Assembly (NCBI RefSeq): GCF_024722015.1
Contig: NZ_JANQBD010000005.1
Span: forward strand, 62,001 to 126,000
DNA length: 64,000 nt
From: Paenibacillus radicis (ex Xue et al. 2023)
GTDB lineage: Bacteria; Bacillota; Bacilli; Paenibacillales; NBRC-103111
Reading direction: 5' to 3'
Made by a program: the position numbers and the translations under genes. Under the pieces are notes generated by a model that was not told the origin of the DNA, searched no databases, and saw only the letters and a list, made by a program, of their open reading frames with translations. Positions 61,520 to 64,000 of this stretch are shown here, piece by piece; the first letter of the stretch is position 1, and every line of letters begins with the position of its first letter.

Positions 61520-64000
61520 ATGAGTGGAAGCGAGCAGCTGCGCAGTAAATTCGAACAGCCATCGGTTGAATATAGGTCTGCTCCATTCTGGGCATGGAAT
61601 GATGACCTGCAAGAGGAAGAGCTAGTGCGGCAAATCGAACAGATGAAGGAGCAGGGAATGGGCGGTTTTTTCATCCATTCCCGAGACGGTTTGGAAACCG
61701 ATTACATGGGCCGCGAATGGATGGATTACGTTCGGACAGCCGTTCAAACTGCTGAACGGCTTGGTATGCAGGCATGGCTGTATGATGAGGACCGCTGGCC
61801 GTCCGGCTTTGCAGGGGGGCTCGTGCAGGCTAGTGGCGGGGATGCCAATAGAGCCAAAGGGTTGACGATGGAGGTGTGCCATCCAGGGGATTCGTGGAAT
61901 ATAGCGGATGCTGCTGCTTTGTTTAAGGCAATCATCGATGAGAGAAGTTTGATTCGCTGTGAACGTCTGCCAATTAACGAAGCGCCTACGTTGGATGAAG
62001 ATGAAGTACTGCTCGTTTTTCGAGTGGAGGTGTCGGAATACAGCGAATGGTTTAACAACGAAGCGCCGCCAGATAATTTGAATCCGGATACGGTGCGGAC
62101 GTTTATCGATACCACCTATGAAGCCTACAAGCAAGAGGTTGGAGGGCAGTTTGGCACAACGATCCGTGGTGTGTTCACTGATGAACCGAGCATTCATGAC
62201 CGTCATTGCAGGTTCACAGAAGGACGGGGATGGATTCCGTGGACATGGACATTCCCGTCGTTTTTTCAAGAACGAAGGGGCTACGATCTTCTGGATAGCG
62301 TCCCCTACATGTACTTCAATGGGGAGTACTCCTCGCAAGCCCGCCATGATTACTGGAGGACGATCACGGAAAGGTTCAGTGAAGCGTACTCCAAGCAGCT
62401 CGGCGATTGGTGCGATGACAACGGAATCGCTTTTACAGGCCATTACCTATGGGAAAACAATATGGGCACAGCTACCCGCGTATGTGGGGCTGTTATGCCC
62501 AATTATCGTTTTCAGCAGGTTCCCGGTATCGATATGCTGAATGAGCAAACAAATGAATATATCACTGTGAAGCAATGCACAAGCGTAGCGAATCAATACG
62601 GAAGAAAGTTCGTGCTTACGGAAACGTACGGCTGTACGGGCTGGGGCTTTACGTTCGAAGGGCAAAGATGGATTGGCGATTTCCAATATGTCCTTGGAGT
62701 TAATATGAGATCGCAGCATCTAGCGCTCTACTCGATTAAAGGGTGCCGGAAGCGGGATTACCCTCCTGTGTTCAACTACAATACAAGCTGGTGGAAATAC
62801 AATCATGTAGTTGAAGATTATTTTGCCAGACTATCGGCCATCTTGACGGAGGGAACCCCGGTCCGGGATATTCTCGTGCTGCACCCCTCCTCCACAGCGT
62901 GGAGTATGGTCGGTACAGGACCTTATGGCTTCCCGGCCAGGGGCAAGGACAGGGATGTCTCGGCTACGAATACATTCGGACATGAATTCAACTCTTTTCT
63001 CGGCAAGCTGCTTAAGGGGCATTACGATTTTGATCTCGGCGATGAGACGATCATGGCGGAAACGGGAGCGATACAGGGAAGTAAGCTGGCTGTAAACCTC
63101 GCCGCATATAGTGTCGTAGTGATTCCGCCAATTAAGACGATGCTGCACAGCACCTATCGGCTGCTGCTGGATTTCCTGGATGCAGGAGGGAAAATAATCG
63201 CGGTTGGAGAGAGAGCATCCATGCTTGAAGGCAGGCCGACAGATCTGCTATCTCGGCTCTATGAGCATCCTAACCTTACACAAACTCAAAACGCTCAAGA
63301 AACGATAGGGGCTTTGGTTCATATATCCCCTCGGAGAGTTAGTGTAACCCATGCCGGCTCTAAGGAGGAGGCTCCCGAGTTTCTATATATGCTTAGGGAG
63401 ATGGATGATTGCCGTACTTTATTTGTCGTAAACAATGATCGTAAAGGCTCGCATCGGGTTCAAATAAAGATGGAAGGCAGCGGATGCCTGGAAGAGTGGG
63501 CAGCGCTGACTGGCAGTACACAGCCAGTTGCAGCAGCCGTAAACGATGGCTATGTACACTTCGCTGCAGATTTTGGACCGGCAGAATCGAGATTATACAT
63601 ACTGGATAAGAATAAAGCTTCGATATGCGAGAATGATTCGACGATCGGATCAATCGGGATTATTGAAGGAACCGGTTCAAATTCTGTTGAATGCTGTGAG
63701 TCCATGCAGGAGCTGGAAACGGTCAGCGGGTTTACCCGCACTATGCCCAATGTGCTGACTCTTGACACCTGCTATTATCGGCTTAATGAGCAGGAGTGGT
63801 CCGAAGAAGCTGATGTGTGGCTGGCACAAAAAGAGATTCGAGATGCTCTGGGTATGAGACAGGTGTATGGCAATGGTCTTGAGCAGCGATACAAGTGGAT
63901 TAACAAGCCGCATCCGGGGAATGGCGCTCCTGTGCAGCTGAAATTTACTTTCCATGTTGCTGCATTACCACAGGAGCAGGTTCATCTGGTAGTGGAATCT
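61520..64000 (+). CDS. GH106-like alpha-L-rhamnosidase, 3' end outside the window
   Basis: The first 827 codons of a large enzyme, still open at the window edge; family members have about 900-1,150 residues. The start fits Glyco_hydro_106: APFWAWNDDLQEEELVRQI, GMGGFFIHSRDGLETDYMG, AWLYDEDRWPSGFAGG. A barrel follows, with GVFTDEPSIHD (a candidate catalytic acid), ENNMGTATRVCGA, VLTETYGCTGWGFTFEGQ and GVNMRSQHLALYS. The later part has beta-sandwich character (LFVVNNDRKGSHRVQI). No signal peptide. The ATG has AAGGAGG 9 bases upstream. Other distant relatives with the same start pattern exist, so rhamnosidase activity is likely rather than certain. Confidence 0.8.
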   Translation, partial: MSGSEQLRSKFEQPSVEYRSAPFWAWNDDLQEEELVRQIEQMKEQGMGGFFIHSRDGLETDYMGREWMDYVRTAVQTAERLGMQAWLYDEDRWPSGFAGGLVQASGGDANRAKGLTMEVCHPGDSWNIADAAALFKAIIDERSLIRCERLPINEAPTLDEDEVLLVFRVEVSEYSEWFNNEAPPDNLNPDTVRTFIDTTYEAYKQEVGGQFGTTIRGVFTDEPSIHDRHCRFTEGRGWIPWTWTFPSFFQERRGYDLLDSVPYMYFNGEYSSQARHDYWRTITERFSEAYSKQLGDWCDDNGIAFTGHYLWENNMGTATRVCGAVMPNYRFQQVPGIDMLNEQTNEYITVKQCTSVANQYGRKFVLTETYGCTGWGFTFEGQRWIGDFQYVLGVNMRSQHLALYSIKGCRKRDYPPVFNYNTSWWKYNHVVEDYFARLSAILTEGTPVRDILVLHPSSTAWSMVGTGPYGFPARGKDRDVSATNTFGHEFNSFLGKLLKGHYDFDLGDETIMAETGAIQGSKLAVNLAAYSVVVIPPIKTMLHSTYRLLLDFLDAGGKIIAVGERASMLEGRPTDLLSRLYEHPNLTQTQNAQETIGALVHISPRRVSVTHAGSKEEAPEFLYMLREMDDCRTLFVVNNDRKGSHRVQIKMEGSGCLEEWAALTGSTQPVAAAVNDGYVHFAADFGPAESRLYILDKNKASICENDSTIGSIGIIEGTGSNSVECCESMQELETVSGFTRTMPNVLTLDTCYYRLNEQEWSEEADVWLAQKEIRDALGMRQVYGNGLEQRYKWINKPHPGNGAPVQLKFTFHVAALPQEQVHLVVES

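Noticed and set aside
61622..62443. 273-codon open frame on the minus strand
   Set aside because: Antisense to the GH106-like gene, which has clear family motifs. The antisense product is compositionally odd (many Cys, Ser and Pro) and lacks a start signal.

Overview
The window looks like a chromosomal segment of a Paenibacillus-type member of the Bacillota. The signs are strong AGGAGG-type ribosome binding sites with TTG and GTG starts, T-box leader RNAs, a CcpA-type cre site, an S-layer-homology (SLH) anchored giant protein, and large sets of cytoplasmic glycosidases fed by MalFGK-like ABC importers. No rRNA, tRNA, CRISPR array, insertion sequence or prophage gene was seen.

Layout. (1) 1-4741: a leftward pair (GH78 alpha-L-rhamnosidase running off the window, and a beta-propeller glycosidase) faces a rightward pair (DapA-family aldolase and SGNH esterase). 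(2) 4803-5087: a small leftward coiled-coil protein. (3) 5197-8599: the ilvB-ilvN acetolactate synthase operon, preceded by three complete, nearly identical T-box riboswitches in tandem, each with its own terminator. (4) 8742-12927: a four-gene membrane operon (HupE/UreJ-like, DUF318-type permease, TIGR03943-type partner, membrane protein with a C-terminal cupredoxin-like domain), probably for metal handling. (5) 13214-21673: one gene for a secreted SLH-anchored protein of about 2,819 residues, with lamin-tail, OB-like, PHP phosphoesterase and cadherin-like parts. It ends at a bidirectional terminator shared with a small heme-copper-oxidase-like membrane protein. (6) 22603-64000: an almost uninterrupted carbohydrate-degradation region.

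The carbohydrate region has three blocks. Block A (22603-33854) encodes a GH29 fucosidase, an alpha-glucuronidase-like protein, a GH95 enzyme, two sialidase-like propellers and an alpha/alpha-toroid glycosidase, and ends at a terminator. It is followed by an AraC-family regulator and an alpha/beta hydrolase. Block B (36055-47294) sits behind a perfect cre match and encodes an ABC importer (ATPase, very large binding protein, two permeases), two tandem DUF5060/DUF4038 (GH140-like) enzymes and a second GH95. Block C (47445 to the window end) encodes a Gfo/Idh/MocA dehydrogenase, a xylose-isomerase-like TIM barrel protein, an unrecognised 557-residue protein, a GH2 enzyme, an unrecognised toroid-like protein, a LacZ-like GH2, a GH42 and a GH106-like rhamnosidase, with short gaps or overlaps throughout.

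How it may work together (inference): none of the glycosidases has a signal peptide, so branched oligosaccharides would be imported intact and trimmed in the cytoplasm by fucosidases, rhamnosidases, galactosidases and apiosidase-like enzymes. The enzyme mix fits a rhamnose-, fucose- and galactose-bearing plant or exopolysaccharide glycan, with rhamnogalacturonan-II-like or arabinogalactan-like side chains as candidates. The dehydrogenase/isomerase-like pair suggests a redox route for glycoside cleavage beside hydrolysis. The features I find most worth testing are the triple T-box leader, the dehydrogenase/TIM-barrel/unknown trio, and the two unrecognised block C proteins.
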